From contig OY729432.1 of NCBI GenBank assembly GCA_963422385.1, positions 2,480,001 to 2,544,000 of the forward strand: a stretch of DNA of 64,000 nt, read 5' to 3'. Of this stretch, positions 35,462 to 44,637 are shown piece by piece. Positions within the stretch are counted from its first letter, which is position 1. Every line of letters starts with the position of its first letter. Source of the stretch: JAJDTQ01 sp963422385 (GTDB taxonomy: Bacteria > Desulfobacterota > Binatia > UBA9968 > JAJDTQ01). A model generated the notes under the pieces. That model had not been told where the DNA came from, ran no database searches, and worked only from the letters and a program-made list of their open reading frames with translations. The position numbers were made by a program, and so were the translations under genes.

Positions 35462-38400
35462 TGATTTGAACACACAGATACCATACATTCCTGACAGAGG
35501 ACTTGCAATAACTCGCAAGCCTCGTCGATGAGGGCGGGCCAGTCCGTATGGTCCGGGGTAAACGACAGGCGTCCCCCCGGCGAGAACTGGAAGCGCCGGG
35601 GATCCTCTTTCGCGAGCGTCAGCACCCGGTCGACGTTGATGGTGGACGTGGCGTGGAAGGTCAGCGACAAGCGGCCGCTCTGGTAGATGATCTGGGTCGC
35701 CAATGCGCGGATGAGGACACGCCTGAGCTCCATGACCCGAAAAAGGTTTTCCACCACCTGCGGGTAGTTTCCGTAACGATCGCGGATCTCGTCCTGGAGC
35801 TCCGCCAGTTGCTCCGGGTTCTCCAGGTTGGCAAGCCGCTTGTAGAACAGCAGCCGCTGGTTGGCGCTGGGTATGTAGTCGTCGGGGAAGTAGGCGGGTA
35901 TGCCCAGCCGAATCTCCGGCTCCACGCTGACCCGGCGCTCTTCGCCCTTGAGCTCGTGAATGGTCTCTTCCATCATCTGGGTGTAGAGTTCGAAGCCCAC
36001 CGCGGCGATCTGGCCGGATTGCTCGCGGCCCAGGAGGTTGCCGGCGCCGCGAATCTCCAGGTCGTGGAGCGCCAGCTTGAAACCGCTGCCCAGCTCGTCC
36101 AGCTCCTGCAGCGCCCGGAGCCGCTTTTCCGCATCCTTGGTCACGGTGCCGCTCCCGGGAAGGAGCAGGTAGGCATAGGCGCGGCGTGACGAACGCCCGA
36201 CCCGCCCCCGCAGTTGATAGAGTTGGGCCAGACCGAACCGGTCCGCGCGGTTGATGATGATGGTGTTGGCGTTGGGATAGTCCAGGCCGGATTCGATGAT
36301 GGCGGAGCACACCAGCACCTGGGCCTCGTTCTCCTGGAACAGGCCCATGTTCTTCTTGAGCTCGGCCGGCGCCATCTGCCCGTGGGCGACGGCGACCTTG
36401 GCCTCGGGCACCAGGTCCATGATCTTCTGGCCGACGCGCTGGATGCTCTCCACCCGGTTGTGCAGGAAGAACACCTGCCCCTCGCGGTTGATCTCCCGCA
36501 GGATGGCGTCGCGGATCACCCCCTCGTCGTAGCGCGTCACGTAGGTCCTGACGGCGAGCCGGTTGGGGGGCGGCGTCTCGATGACGCTCAGGTCCCGGAT
36601 GCCTACCAGGGACATGTGCAGCGTCCTGGGGATGGGCGTCGCGGTGAGGCTCATGACGTCCACGGTGTAGCGGAGCTTCTTGAGCTTCTCCTTGTGGCTC
36701 ACGCCGAAACGGTGTTCCTCGTCGACCACCACCAGGCCGAGGTTCTTGAAGGCTACGTCGCCCTGCAACAGACGGTGGGTGCCGATGACGATATCGATGA
36801 GCCCGGCGGCGAGGTCCTTGAGGGACTGCTGCACGGTCTTGCCGGTGACGAAGCGGCTGAGGCTCTCCACCCGCACCGGATAGGGCCCGAAGCGGTTGCG
36901 GAAGGTCTCCAGGTGCTGCTGCGCCAGGATGGTGGTGGGGGCGAGCACGGCCACCTGCTTGCCGTCCATCACCGCCATGAAGGCCGCGCGCATGGCCACC
37001 TCGGTCTTGCCGTAGCCCACGTCGCCGCAGATGAGCCGGTCCATGGGCTTGCTCCCGGTCATGTCCTTCAAGGTCTCGGCGATGGCCTGCTCCTGGTCCG
37101 GCGTCTCCTCGTACTCGAACGCGGCTTCGAATTCCCGATACGATTGATCGGGGACCGGGAAGTTGTGGCCTTCGTGCATCTCCCGTGTGGCATAGACCCG
37201 CAACAGCTCCTTGGCCATGGCCACGATGGCCTTGCGCGTCCTGGCCTTGAGCTTGAGCCAGGAGGTACCGCCCAGCCGGTCCAGGATCGGGGCGCCGCCG
37301 TCCGCGCCGATGAATTTCTGCACCAGGTTGATGCGGTCGATGGGTAGATAGAGGCGGTCGCCCCCCTGGTACTCCAGGTGCAGGAACTCGCCCTCGGTGC
37401 CCGCCACCTTGAGGTACTTGAGGCCGCGATAGATGCCGATGCCCTGGTCGAGGTGCACCACCACGTCGTCCTGCCGCAGTTCGCTCAGGCTGGTGATGAA
37501 GTGGCTCGGAGTCTCCCGCTTGCGGACGGAGGGGTCGCGTTTCCTGCGGCCCCACAACTCCTCCAGGGTGATGATGATCAGCCCCTCGTCGGGTATGCGC
37601 ACTCCCTGGGTCAACCCGCCCAACAGGATCTCGGGGCCGTTGGCCGGGTTGCCGACGACCTCGTGAAAGGATCGCTCGGATATCGGAAGATCCACCTCGT
37701 AGTAGGCCAGAAGCTGTTGCAGCCGTTGCGCGTCACCCGGGTGTCCGCCCACGAAGAGCACCCGCTGGTCCCGCCATTGGTTCAGATGCTCCACCAGCGG
37801 CGCCAGGGAGCGTTCCGATCCTTGCTGGATGGTGAGCTCGCCGTGCAGGTCCGCGTTGGCGTAGGATCGCACCGAGAGCGTTGACGAGGCGTCGTCGGGG
37901 GATGCGAGCATGTCCAGGTTCTCGCCGTGGATCCGCCGGAACGCCGCCGCCGCCTCGCGCCAGCCGTCCGGGTCCAGGTACAGGGCCTCGGCGTGGGGAT
38001 GGAAGCGGCCGTCCTCCGCGGCCTTGGAGGCGCGTTGCGTCACCAGCTTCTCGAACCGCTCCAACTCCTCCTCCACCCGTGCCGGTTGATCCCACCAGAC
38101 GATGCCGTGCCGCGGCAGATGGGCGAGGACCGACGGCAGCGGGTGGTCGTAGAAGTAGGGCACCAGGAATTCCATCCCGGCAAAACGCACGCCTTCGCGC
38201 ACGGATTCCAGGAGGGCGCGCCTGTCCTTGCGCGTGAAGCCCAGCTCGTCCGCCCGCTCCTCGATCCGCACAAGGGTCTCACGGCTGGTCCCCGACCCCG
38301 TGGTGAACTCCTTCATGGGCAGAAGCAACATCTCTCCGTGCCGTGACCGGGAGCGCTGCGTCCGGGGGTCGAACTCGCGGATGGAATCGATGCGGTCGTC

Positions 38401-38991
38401 GGCGAACTCCATCCGCATGGGCCGGTCACAGGCCGGGGGGAACAGGTCCACGATGCCGCCGCGCACGCTGAAGTCGCCGCGTTCCTCCACCAGTGGCGCA
38501 CGGGCGAAGCCCAGGCTGGAAAGCTGCCACAAGAGCTTTTCCCGGTCGACTTCCTGGCCCTCGATGAAGTGCGCGCTGTGGAAGCTCTCCCGTGGGACCA
38601 CGCGCTGCATCACCGCGGCCGGGGTCGTCACCAGTAACGGCGCCGGCTGTCGGGCAAGCCGGTGGAGGCCTTCCATGCGCGCAGCCACGTGGTCCGGATT
38701 CGGGGAAAGGCTCTCGAAAGGCAGGATGTCCCACCCCGGGAACAGATGAAGGCGCCGCTCCAGCGGATTGGCGACGGCTTCTTCTCCCAGGAAGAAGGAC
38801 AGGTCGAGGAAAAGGCGTTCCGCCTCCTTCACGGTGGGCATCAAGACGACCAGCGGACAGTCGAGATGCCGGGCCGCGAGAAAGACGGCATAGGCCTTGG
38901 CACTGCCATGCAGCCCGGAAATCCGCTTTTCGCCGCGCCACTCATGGGTCAGCAGCCGCGAGATCCTGTCGTTGAGTGAAGGTGACGTCAC
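35458..38991 (-). CDS. mfd: Transcription-repair coupling factor
   Basis: 1177 residues. Removes RNA polymerase stalled at lesions and recruits UvrA. The N terminus carries UvrB-like modules (PFESLSPNPDHVAARM; SFSVRGGIVDLFPP type stretch DFSVRGGIVDLFPPA). An RNA-polymerase-interacting domain follows around residues 480-560. The helicase has Walker A GDVGYGKTEVAMRAAF near 655, DEEHRFGV near 755, a TRG motif region, and a C-terminal TRCF domain. GTG start. surA overlaps its stop, and uvrA lies a little downstream on the same strand. Confidence 0.97.
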   Translation of the reverse strand: MTSPSLNDRISRLLTHEWRGEKRISGLHGSAKAYAVFLAARHLDCPLVVLMPTVKEAERLFLDLSFFLGEEAVANPLERRLHLFPGWDILPFESLSPNPDHVAARMEGLHRLARQPAPLLVTTPAAVMQRVVPRESFHSAHFIEGQEVDREKLLWQLSSLGFARAPLVEERGDFSVRGGIVDLFPPACDRPMRMEFADDRIDSIREFDPRTQRSRSRHGEMLLLPMKEFTTGSGTSRETLVRIEERADELGFTRKDRRALLESVREGVRFAGMEFLVPYFYDHPLPSVLAHLPRHGIVWWDQPARVEEELERFEKLVTQRASKAAEDGRFHPHAEALYLDPDGWREAAAAFRRIHGENLDMLASPDDASSTLSVRSYANADLHGELTIQQGSERSLAPLVEHLNQWRDQRVLFVGGHPGDAQRLQQLLAYYEVDLPISERSFHEVVGNPANGPEILLGGLTQGVRIPDEGLIIITLEELWGRRKRDPSVRKRETPSHFITSLSELRQDDVVVHLDQGIGIYRGLKYLKVAGTEGEFLHLEYQGGDRLYLPIDRINLVQKFIGADGGAPILDRLGGTSWLKLKARTRKAIVAMAKELLRVYATREMHEGHNFPVPDQSYREFEAAFEYEETPDQEQAIAETLKDMTGSKPMDRLICGDVGYGKTEVAMRAAFMAVMDGKQVAVLAPTTILAQQHLETFRNRFGPYPVRVESLSRFVTGKTVQQSLKDLAAGLIDIVIGTHRLLQGDVAFKNLGLVVVDEEHRFGVSHKEKLKKLRYTVDVMSLTATPIPRTLHMSLVGIRDLSVIETPPPNRLAVRTYVTRYDEGVIRDAILREINREGQVFFLHNRVESIQRVGQKIMDLVPEAKVAVAHGQMAPAELKKNMGLFQENEAQVLVCSAIIESGLDYPNANTIIINRADRFGLAQLYQLRGRVGRSSRRAYAYLLLPGSGTVTKDAEKRLRALQELDELGSGFKLALHDLEIRGAGNLLGREQSGQIAAVGFELYTQMMEETIHELKGEERRVSVEPEIRLGIPAYFPDDYIPSANQRLLFYKRLANLENPEQLAELQDEIRDRYGNYPQVVENLFRVMELRRVLIRALATQIIYQSGRLSLTFHATSTINVDRVLTLAKEDPRRFQFSPGGRLSFTPDHTDWPALIDEACELLQVLCQECMVSVCSNQ

Positions 38992-39144
38992 TGGGCCAGT
39001 TGCCTCACGAGGTACGGTGGGAGAGTGTAGCCGAAGGGAGGCGGCGCCCGCAAACCAACGTCCCTGGACTTCGCCGGGGCCGGTAAGCTAAAGTTTCCGG
39101 CTGTCGGACGCCCATGGAACTCCCCACGGAAGAGGATCCCCATC

Positions 39145-40824
39145 ATGGCAAAGAGGAACCCGAGGATCGCAAGCGCGGTGCAGGCAATACCGGAACGGGC
39201 CTATCCGGACCTTCATGAACATCTCCGTCGTCTGGACGACGCCGGCCTGCTGATCCGGGTGGCGCGCCCGGTGGACAAGGACCGGGAGATGCACCCGCTG
39301 GTGCGCTGGCAGTTCAGGGGAGGGATCAAGGAACGGGACCGCAAGGCGTTCCTGTTCGAGCAGCCCGTGGACGCCAAGGGGAAAAGCTACGACATTCCGG
39401 TGGCCATCGGCGTACTGGCGGCCAACCGGCGCATCTATCGCATCGGGTTGGGGTGCGACGAGGACACGGACATCAATGCCTTGTGGAGCCAGGCGAAGAC
39501 GAATCCGGTGGCGCCGGTGGAGATTCCGTCGTCGGCCGCGCCGGTGCACGAGGTAGTCTTCTCGGGAGCGCAGATCAGGAGCCGGGGCAAGGGGATGGAC
39601 GGTATCCCGGTGCCCATATCCACGCCGGGATGGGACAACGCGCCCTACGTGAGCGCGGCTCATTTCGTCTCGTGCGATCCCGACAACGGGGTGCACAACA
39701 TCGGCACCTACCGGGCCATGATCAAGGCCCGGACACGGGTCGGCTGCAACCCGTCCATCGAGTTGGGACAGGGGATCTACCGGCACTGGCTGAAGTACCG
39801 GGAGCGGGGCGAGAAGATGCCCGTGGCGCTGTGCATCGGCGGCGTGCCCGCCATCTCGTACGTGGCGGCGCAGAAGCTGGCCTACGACCTCGACGAGTTC
39901 TCGGTGGCGGGTGGGCTTGTGAAGGCGCCCATCCGGGTAGCTCAGGCGCGCACCGTGCCGCTGAGGGTGCCCGCGGACGCGGAGATCATCGTCGAAGGCT
40001 TCGTCTCCACCGAATGGCTGGAGCCCGAGGCGCCCTTCGGCGAGTCCCACGGGCACGTGAACCCCAAGGAGTACAACCCGTTCATGGAGGTCACCTGCAT
40101 TACCCGCCGCCGTGACGCCGTCCTCTGCTCCATCATCAGCCAGGTGACGCCGTCGGAGTCCAGCGTCATCAAGAAGATGGCCTACGAGCCCCTCTACCTG
40201 GAGCATCTGCGGGACGGCATCGGGGTGAAGAGCGTGGTGCGGGTGATGCTCCACGAGCCCTTGACCGCGACCCAGAAGCTCACGGTGATCCAGATGCGCA
40301 AGCCCGGTCCCGCGGAGGTATGGCGCGCGCTCATGGGCGCGGTGGCCTTCCGTCCGTCCATGTCGAAGATCGTCATTGCGGTGGACGAGGACATCGACCC
40401 CGACAACCTCGATGCGGTGTTCTGGGCCATGGGCTACCGATCCAAGCCGCACCGGGACGTGCAGATCATGCACGGCATGGACGTGGGCCACGCCCCCCGG
40501 CATGACGCGCGCGGCTCCGCCGACGACTCGTGCCTGCTGTGGGACGCCACCCTCAAGGAGAAGCTGCCGCCCATCTCCCTTCCCACCCGGGAGTACATGG
40601 AGCGAGGGCGGGCGCTCTGGGAGGAGTTGGGGTTGCCAGAGCTGGAACCCGAGTCACCGTGGTTCGGCTACTCGCTGGGGGACTGGAACCCGGAGCTGGA
40701 GCAGGAGGCCGCCCTGGCCACCCGCGGGGAATACTGGAAGACCGGTACGAAGATCGCGCGCCAACGCCGCCCCACCAGCGACATCCTGCCCAACGTGTCC
40801 TTCTATGGCGAAGACGAGGACTGA
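39145..40824 (+). CDS. UbiD-family decarboxylase
   Basis: 559 residues of the prenylated-FMN dependent (de)carboxylase family. Conserved parts: NIGTYRAMIK region, cofactor-binding SIELGQGIYRHW-like stretch, and EAPFGESHGHVNPKEYNP near 295, which carries the catalytic Glu. Family members act on aromatic or alpha,beta-unsaturated acids. AAGAGG precedes ATG 39145. The cofactor maker UbiX is not in this window. With a CoA ligase, a hydratase and TTT transport genes downstream it suggests catabolism of an imported carboxylic acid; the substrate is unknown. Confidence 0.9.
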   Translation: MAKRNPRIASAVQAIPERAYPDLHEHLRRLDDAGLLIRVARPVDKDREMHPLVRWQFRGGIKERDRKAFLFEQPVDAKGKSYDIPVAIGVLAANRRIYRIGLGCDEDTDINALWSQAKTNPVAPVEIPSSAAPVHEVVFSGAQIRSRGKGMDGIPVPISTPGWDNAPYVSAAHFVSCDPDNGVHNIGTYRAMIKARTRVGCNPSIELGQGIYRHWLKYRERGEKMPVALCIGGVPAISYVAAQKLAYDLDEFSVAGGLVKAPIRVAQARTVPLRVPADAEIIVEGFVSTEWLEPEAPFGESHGHVNPKEYNPFMEVTCITRRRDAVLCSIISQVTPSESSVIKKMAYEPLYLEHLRDGIGVKSVVRVMLHEPLTATQKLTVIQMRKPGPAEVWRALMGAVAFRPSMSKIVIAVDEDIDPDNLDAVFWAMGYRSKPHRDVQIMHGMDVGHAPRHDARGSADDSCLLWDATLKEKLPPISLPTREYMERGRALWEELGLPELEPESPWFGYSLGDWNPELEQEAALATRGEYWKTGTKIARQRRPTSDILPNVSFYGEDED

Positions 40825-40826
40825 CC

Positions 40827-41735
40827 ATGGACTACAAGACGCTCAAGTGGGCCGTGCACGACAATCCGTCGCGGCCGGGCGAGCCCTGCATCGGCGTCGT
40901 CACGCTGAGCCGTCCGGATCAGCTCAACGCGGTGGACCCGCTGATGCGGCTGGAGCTCGATGCCCTGTGCAACGAGATCGCTCGCAATTCCGTCCTCAAG
41001 GTGGTGATTCTGACCGGCGAGGGTCGCGGCTTCTGCGCCGGCGGTGATCTCACTTCGGAGGGGGCCGTGCTGGGCGCGTTCGAGGGATCCAGCGGTATCG
41101 AGGGTCCCTACAAGGAGTTGGCGGAGTATTTCCTGAACGATCTCCGACACCGGGTGCTGCAGAGCGCCATGCGCAAGCTGGAGGATTTGCCGCAGCCCAC
41201 CATCGCGGCGGTGAACGGGCCGGCGGTAGGAGTGGGGCTGGAGATGACCACGCTGTGTGACATGCGCCTGGCGTCGAACCGTGCGCGCTTCGGCGAGGTG
41301 GCGGTGCCCGCGGGGTTCGTGCCCGAGAGCGGCGGTTCGCGTAACCTGCCCAAGCTCGTGGGCATCGGGCGGGCCATGCGCCTGATCCTCACCGGCGAGA
41401 TCATCGATGCTCGGGAAGCGCTGCGCATCGGGCTGGTGGACGAGGTGGTGCCGCACGAAGAGTTGATGGGGCAGGCTTTCACCCTGGCCGGCAGGATTGC
41501 GGCCAACCCTTATCTGTCGGTGCGCCACGCCAAGCGGCTGGTCAAGATGTACTGGAACTGGAACCGCACGGACGAGGGCTATCGTGAGGAGCTGGAGTCC
41601 GTGCTCGAGATCACCCGCACCAAGGACTGCCAGGAAGGCATGCGGGCGTTCAGGGAAAAGCGCCCGCCCCACTATACCTATCCCTACGACACGGGCTGGC
41701 CGTTTCCGGACAAGGGCGGGGGCAAGAAGGACTAA
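40827..41735 (+). CDS. Enoyl-CoA hydratase/isomerase family protein
   Basis: 302-residue crotonase-fold protein. The oxyanion-hole motifs are GRGFCAGGDL near residue 67 and NGPAVGVGLEM near 130. The segment GEVAVPAGFVPESGGSRNLPKLVG has the active-site acid region. It begins 2 bp after the UbiD stop, so they are co-translated. The exact reaction (hydratase, isomerase or ring hydrolase) cannot be fixed. A 30-residue C-terminal tail rich in Pro, Gly and Lys is unusual. Confidence 0.9.
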   Translation: MDYKTLKWAVHDNPSRPGEPCIGVVTLSRPDQLNAVDPLMRLELDALCNEIARNSVLKVVILTGEGRGFCAGGDLTSEGAVLGAFEGSSGIEGPYKELAEYFLNDLRHRVLQSAMRKLEDLPQPTIAAVNGPAVGVGLEMTTLCDMRLASNRARFGEVAVPAGFVPESGGSRNLPKLVGIGRAMRLILTGEIIDAREALRIGLVDEVVPHEELMGQAFTLAGRIAANPYLSVRHAKRLVKMYWNWNRTDEGYREELESVLEITRTKDCQEGMRAFREKRPPHYTYPYDTGWPFPDKGGGKKD

Positions 41736-41791
41736 CGGGGACGGGACCTCCCGCGCTCGTGCGGGAAAGCGATTGCTTCAGGAATACCGCA

Positions 41792-43384
41792 ATGTCCGAG
41801 CTTTCCATCCCGTGGCAGGGCTATCGCGAGATCCCTCCCCGACTCAATATCGTTGACGAAGTGCTGGAGCGTCCGGCGGCCGCGGGTTGCGGTGATCGGA
41901 CGGCGGTCCTGTGGCGCGACGGCTCGCTCAGCTACCGGGAACTTTGCGACAAGGTGCACGGCCTCGCGCGGAGCCTGACGGAGCTGGGGGTTTCGCCGGG
42001 AGACCCGGTGCTCGTGCAGATGCCCAACTCGCCGGAGTTCGCCGTGGCCTTCCTGGCGGCCGTGAAGCTGGGCGCGTTGCCCGTTGTGGTCAATTCGCTG
42101 CTGGGTCTGCGGGAAGTCCGGGCCATCCTGGAGCAGACCGCGCCTCGTTTCGCCGTCACCGAGGGCTCCTGTGCCCAGGCGTTGCGTCATCTCCGCCGGC
42201 CCATGGACCTCCGGACCCTGGTATGCGCGGGAGCGGCGCAGCGCGACGAGGTTCCGTTCGACGCCCTCTTTCCCGAATCGCCGGCCGATGTGGCGACAAG
42301 GGACACCTCGGCCCACGAGCCGGCGTTCATGGTGTGCACCTCCGGCACCACCGGCCGGCCCAAGTGCATCGTTCACGCGCATCGTTGGATCGTGGCCCTG
42401 GGGGATCTGAACCGCTACCGGCTTCCGCCTGAGCCGGGAGACGTGGTGATGGCCACGGGGGAATGGAGCTTTATCAGCGCCCTGGGCCACAACCTGCTCT
42501 TCCCGCTCCGGAACGGGGTCACCTGTGCGGTGCTGTCCGGCCGCGCCACGCCCGAGAACGTGCTGGAACAGGTGGCGGCCTTCGGCGTGACGGTGCTTCA
42601 CTCCGTCGCGACGGTCTATCGCCGGATGCTGGCCACCGAGGGCATCGAGGACGCCCATGATATCCACGCGCTCCGGTGTGCGCACTCCACCGGCGAGGCG
42701 CTTCGCGAAGCCACCTATCGCCAGTGGAAAGCGCGCTTCGGCTGCGAGATGTACGAGCACTACGGCGTATCGGAGTATCAGCTCGTGGTGGGGCAGGGCG
42801 CCCGGCATCGGGTGAAGCCGGGCTCGGTGGGACTGCCGGCCCCGGGTGTGGGCATCGACATTGTCGACGACCACGGCCGTACCGCAGCGGACGGCGAGGT
42901 GGGGCGGGCCGTGATCTCCACCGAGGACCCGGGACTTTTTCTCGAATACTACGCCGACCCCGGCCGTACCGAGGCCGCCCGTCGAGGCGGGCTTTACGAC
43001 ACTGGCGACCTCGCGTACCGCGATGGCGAGGGTTATTTCTTCATCGCCGGGCGCAGCGATGACTGCTTCAAGACACGTGGGCTGTTCCTGGTGCCCACGG
43101 AGGTGGAGAACGCGCTCCAGCGCCATCCAGCGGTGGCCGAGGCCGTGGTGGTGCCGGAGCCCGATCCGGAGATCGGCAACCGCGTGCTGGGCGTGGTGGT
43201 GCCGGCGGAGGGATGCGAGCCCACGGCCGGGTTGGCGGAGACCCTGCGCCGGAGCCTCCGGGAAGAGCTGGCACACTACAAGGTCCCCTACCGCATCCGA
43301 TTCGTCGAGTCCATTCCAAAGAGCCCCGTGGGAAAGATACTGCGGAGCGAGGTGGCCGCGCGAAGGCCCCTCGATATTGAGTAA
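41792..43384 (+). CDS. AMP-dependent acyl-CoA synthetase (benzoate-CoA ligase-like)
   Basis: 530 residues of the ANL family. Adenylation motif TSGTTGRPKCIVH near 184, YEHYGVSEYQ (A5), YDTGDLAYRDGEGYFFIAGR near 402 (A7/A8), and the catalytic lysine in PKSPVGKILRSEV near 514. Overall layout and the GEWSFISALGHNLLFPL stretch resemble benzoate- or aryl-CoA ligases. ATG 41792 has GGAA upstream; an in-frame start at 41759 is not supported. It activates an acid to its CoA ester, probably the substrate moved by the TTT system next door. Confidence 0.9.
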   Translation: MSELSIPWQGYREIPPRLNIVDEVLERPAAAGCGDRTAVLWRDGSLSYRELCDKVHGLARSLTELGVSPGDPVLVQMPNSPEFAVAFLAAVKLGALPVVVNSLLGLREVRAILEQTAPRFAVTEGSCAQALRHLRRPMDLRTLVCAGAAQRDEVPFDALFPESPADVATRDTSAHEPAFMVCTSGTTGRPKCIVHAHRWIVALGDLNRYRLPPEPGDVVMATGEWSFISALGHNLLFPLRNGVTCAVLSGRATPENVLEQVAAFGVTVLHSVATVYRRMLATEGIEDAHDIHALRCAHSTGEALREATYRQWKARFGCEMYEHYGVSEYQLVVGQGARHRVKPGSVGLPAPGVGIDIVDDHGRTAADGEVGRAVISTEDPGLFLEYYADPGRTEAARRGGLYDTGDLAYRDGEGYFFIAGRSDDCFKTRGLFLVPTEVENALQRHPAVAEAVVVPEPDPEIGNRVLGVVVPAEGCEPTAGLAETLRRSLREELAHYKVPYRIRFVESIPKSPVGKILRSEVAARRPLDIE

Positions 43385-43403
43385 GAGCCAGGAGGAGGTA
43401 TCA

Positions 43404-44468
43404 ATGTTTCGAATCGTTCTGTCGTCACTGCTGCTCGCCGCTTGCTTCAACGTGGGGTTGCCGGTCCTTGCCGGCCGGAGCGAGGCCGTCGCGGCCGACT
43501 TCAAGGGCAAGACCATCACCATGATTTTGGGTACTCGTCCGGGCGGCCGCCGGGACCGGATCGCGCGTACGATCGCAAAACACCTGGCCGCCAACCTTCC
43601 GGGAAAGCCAACGATCCTGGTGCAGAACATTCCGGGCGGGAAGGGCATTCCCGCCCAGCTCAAGTTCTCCAGATCGAAACCTGACGGCAGCGTGGTGGGG
43701 GTGGTGGTGTCGTCCGACATGGAGGCGCCCTATTTCGGGACCCCCGGCGCCACCTACAAACCACGGGCATACAAGTGGGTCGGCTCGGTGAGGATCGGGA
43801 AGCAGCGCAACGTGCTCTTCACCACCAGGCAGTCGGGCTTCAAGAGCATCGACGACCTGCGCAGCCGGGAGGTCGCACTGGGCGCCCAAGGCGTGGGGCA
43901 TCGAAGCTACCTCTACGGCCGACTCATGGCCGAGGTGCTGGGGCTCAAGGTCCGGTGGGTTCTCGGATACTCCACGCCGGAGATGTATCTGGCCATGGAA
44001 AAGGGCGAGATCGACGGACGTGTGAACGATTCCGCCTCGTTCAAGCGGGACCGGCCGGACTGGATCGAGAAGCAGCAGGTGGTAGCTCACGTGGCCATGA
44101 CCTTGCCGGATAATCTCCCGCCCATACCGGATCCGTTGTTCGCCGAAACGCCGGCGCTGATCACGTTCACGGACAAGGAGGTCCACAAGAACCTTGTCAG
44201 GAAGATGAACGCGACGAGTCGGCTCGGCGGCAGCGTCGCGCTCCCGCCGGGAACGCCGGAGTCCATCCGGGCGGCCTTCGAGAAAGCGTTGTTGACGGCG
44301 GGCAAGGACCCCGGGTTCGGGAAGGACTGGGAGAAGTTCGTCGGCATCAAGCCCTATGCCGGCGTGGCTGACAGCGCCGAGGTGTGGGAGGCGGTGAGGA
44401 TCTACACCGACTGGAAGCCCGAGATCATGAGCGAGTTCAAGCGCCTGGGCCACCAAGCGCCCAAATAG
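43404..44468 (+). CDS. TTT-family extracytoplasmic solute-binding protein (TctC/Bug)
   Basis: 354 residues. Sec signal peptide with hydrophobic core (IVLSSLLLAACFNVGL) and cleavage near AVA-ADF at about residue 32. The Bug-fold start FKGKTITMILGTRPGG and the conserved NIPGGKGIPA follow. An excellent GGAGGAGG lies 5 bp before ATG. TctC proteins bind carboxylates in the periplasm and deliver them to TctAB, which is encoded next. The usual GG(G/T)D motif is changed to GGRRDR. Confidence 0.9.
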   Translation: MFRIVLSSLLLAACFNVGLPVLAGRSEAVAADFKGKTITMILGTRPGGRRDRIARTIAKHLAANLPGKPTILVQNIPGGKGIPAQLKFSRSKPDGSVVGVVVSSDMEAPYFGTPGATYKPRAYKWVGSVRIGKQRNVLFTTRQSGFKSIDDLRSREVALGAQGVGHRSYLYGRLMAEVLGLKVRWVLGYSTPEMYLAMEKGEIDGRVNDSASFKRDRPDWIEKQQVVAHVAMTLPDNLPPIPDPLFAETPALITFTDKEVHKNLVRKMNATSRLGGSVALPPGTPESIRAAFEKALLTAGKDPGFGKDWEKFVGIKPYAGVADSAEVWEAVRIYTDWKPEIMSEFKRLGHQAPK

Positions 44469-44480
44469 ACAGGGACATGG

Positions 44481-44509
44481 GCAGGGGCGGGTTTGAAACC
44501 CGCCCCTGC
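44481..44509. repeat. Dispersed palindrome, perfect 29-bp copy
   Basis: GCAGGGGCGGGTTT-G-AAACCCGCCCCTGC, perfect except for the single central base. It lies 12 bp after the tctC stop. Best-preserved copy of the family. Confidence 0.9.
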
Positions 44510-44615
44510 ACCCCTTCGTCATGCGTGCATCTCGGCGCGCAGACCAGGAGTCTCTCGATCGAGGAATCCATCCCGCAGCCTGCACCCCTTCGTCATGCGT
44601 GCATCTCGGCGCGCA
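44507..44615. repeat. 35-bp direct duplication upstream of tctAB fusion
   Basis: The 35-bp segment beginning TGCACCCCTTCGTCATGCG occurs at 44507-44541 and 44581-44615. The second copy continues into ATGACG and so forms a CGTCATGCG / CGCATGACG hairpin. Local duplication in an otherwise empty gap. Confidence 0.75.
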
Positions 44616-44637
44616 TGACGAAGGCCAATGGGTCTAC

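Noticed and set aside
44481..44509. Rho-independent terminator for tctC
   Set aside because: The palindrome lacks a T run on either side and belongs to a dispersed family, so it is listed as a repeat; a termination role is not excluded.
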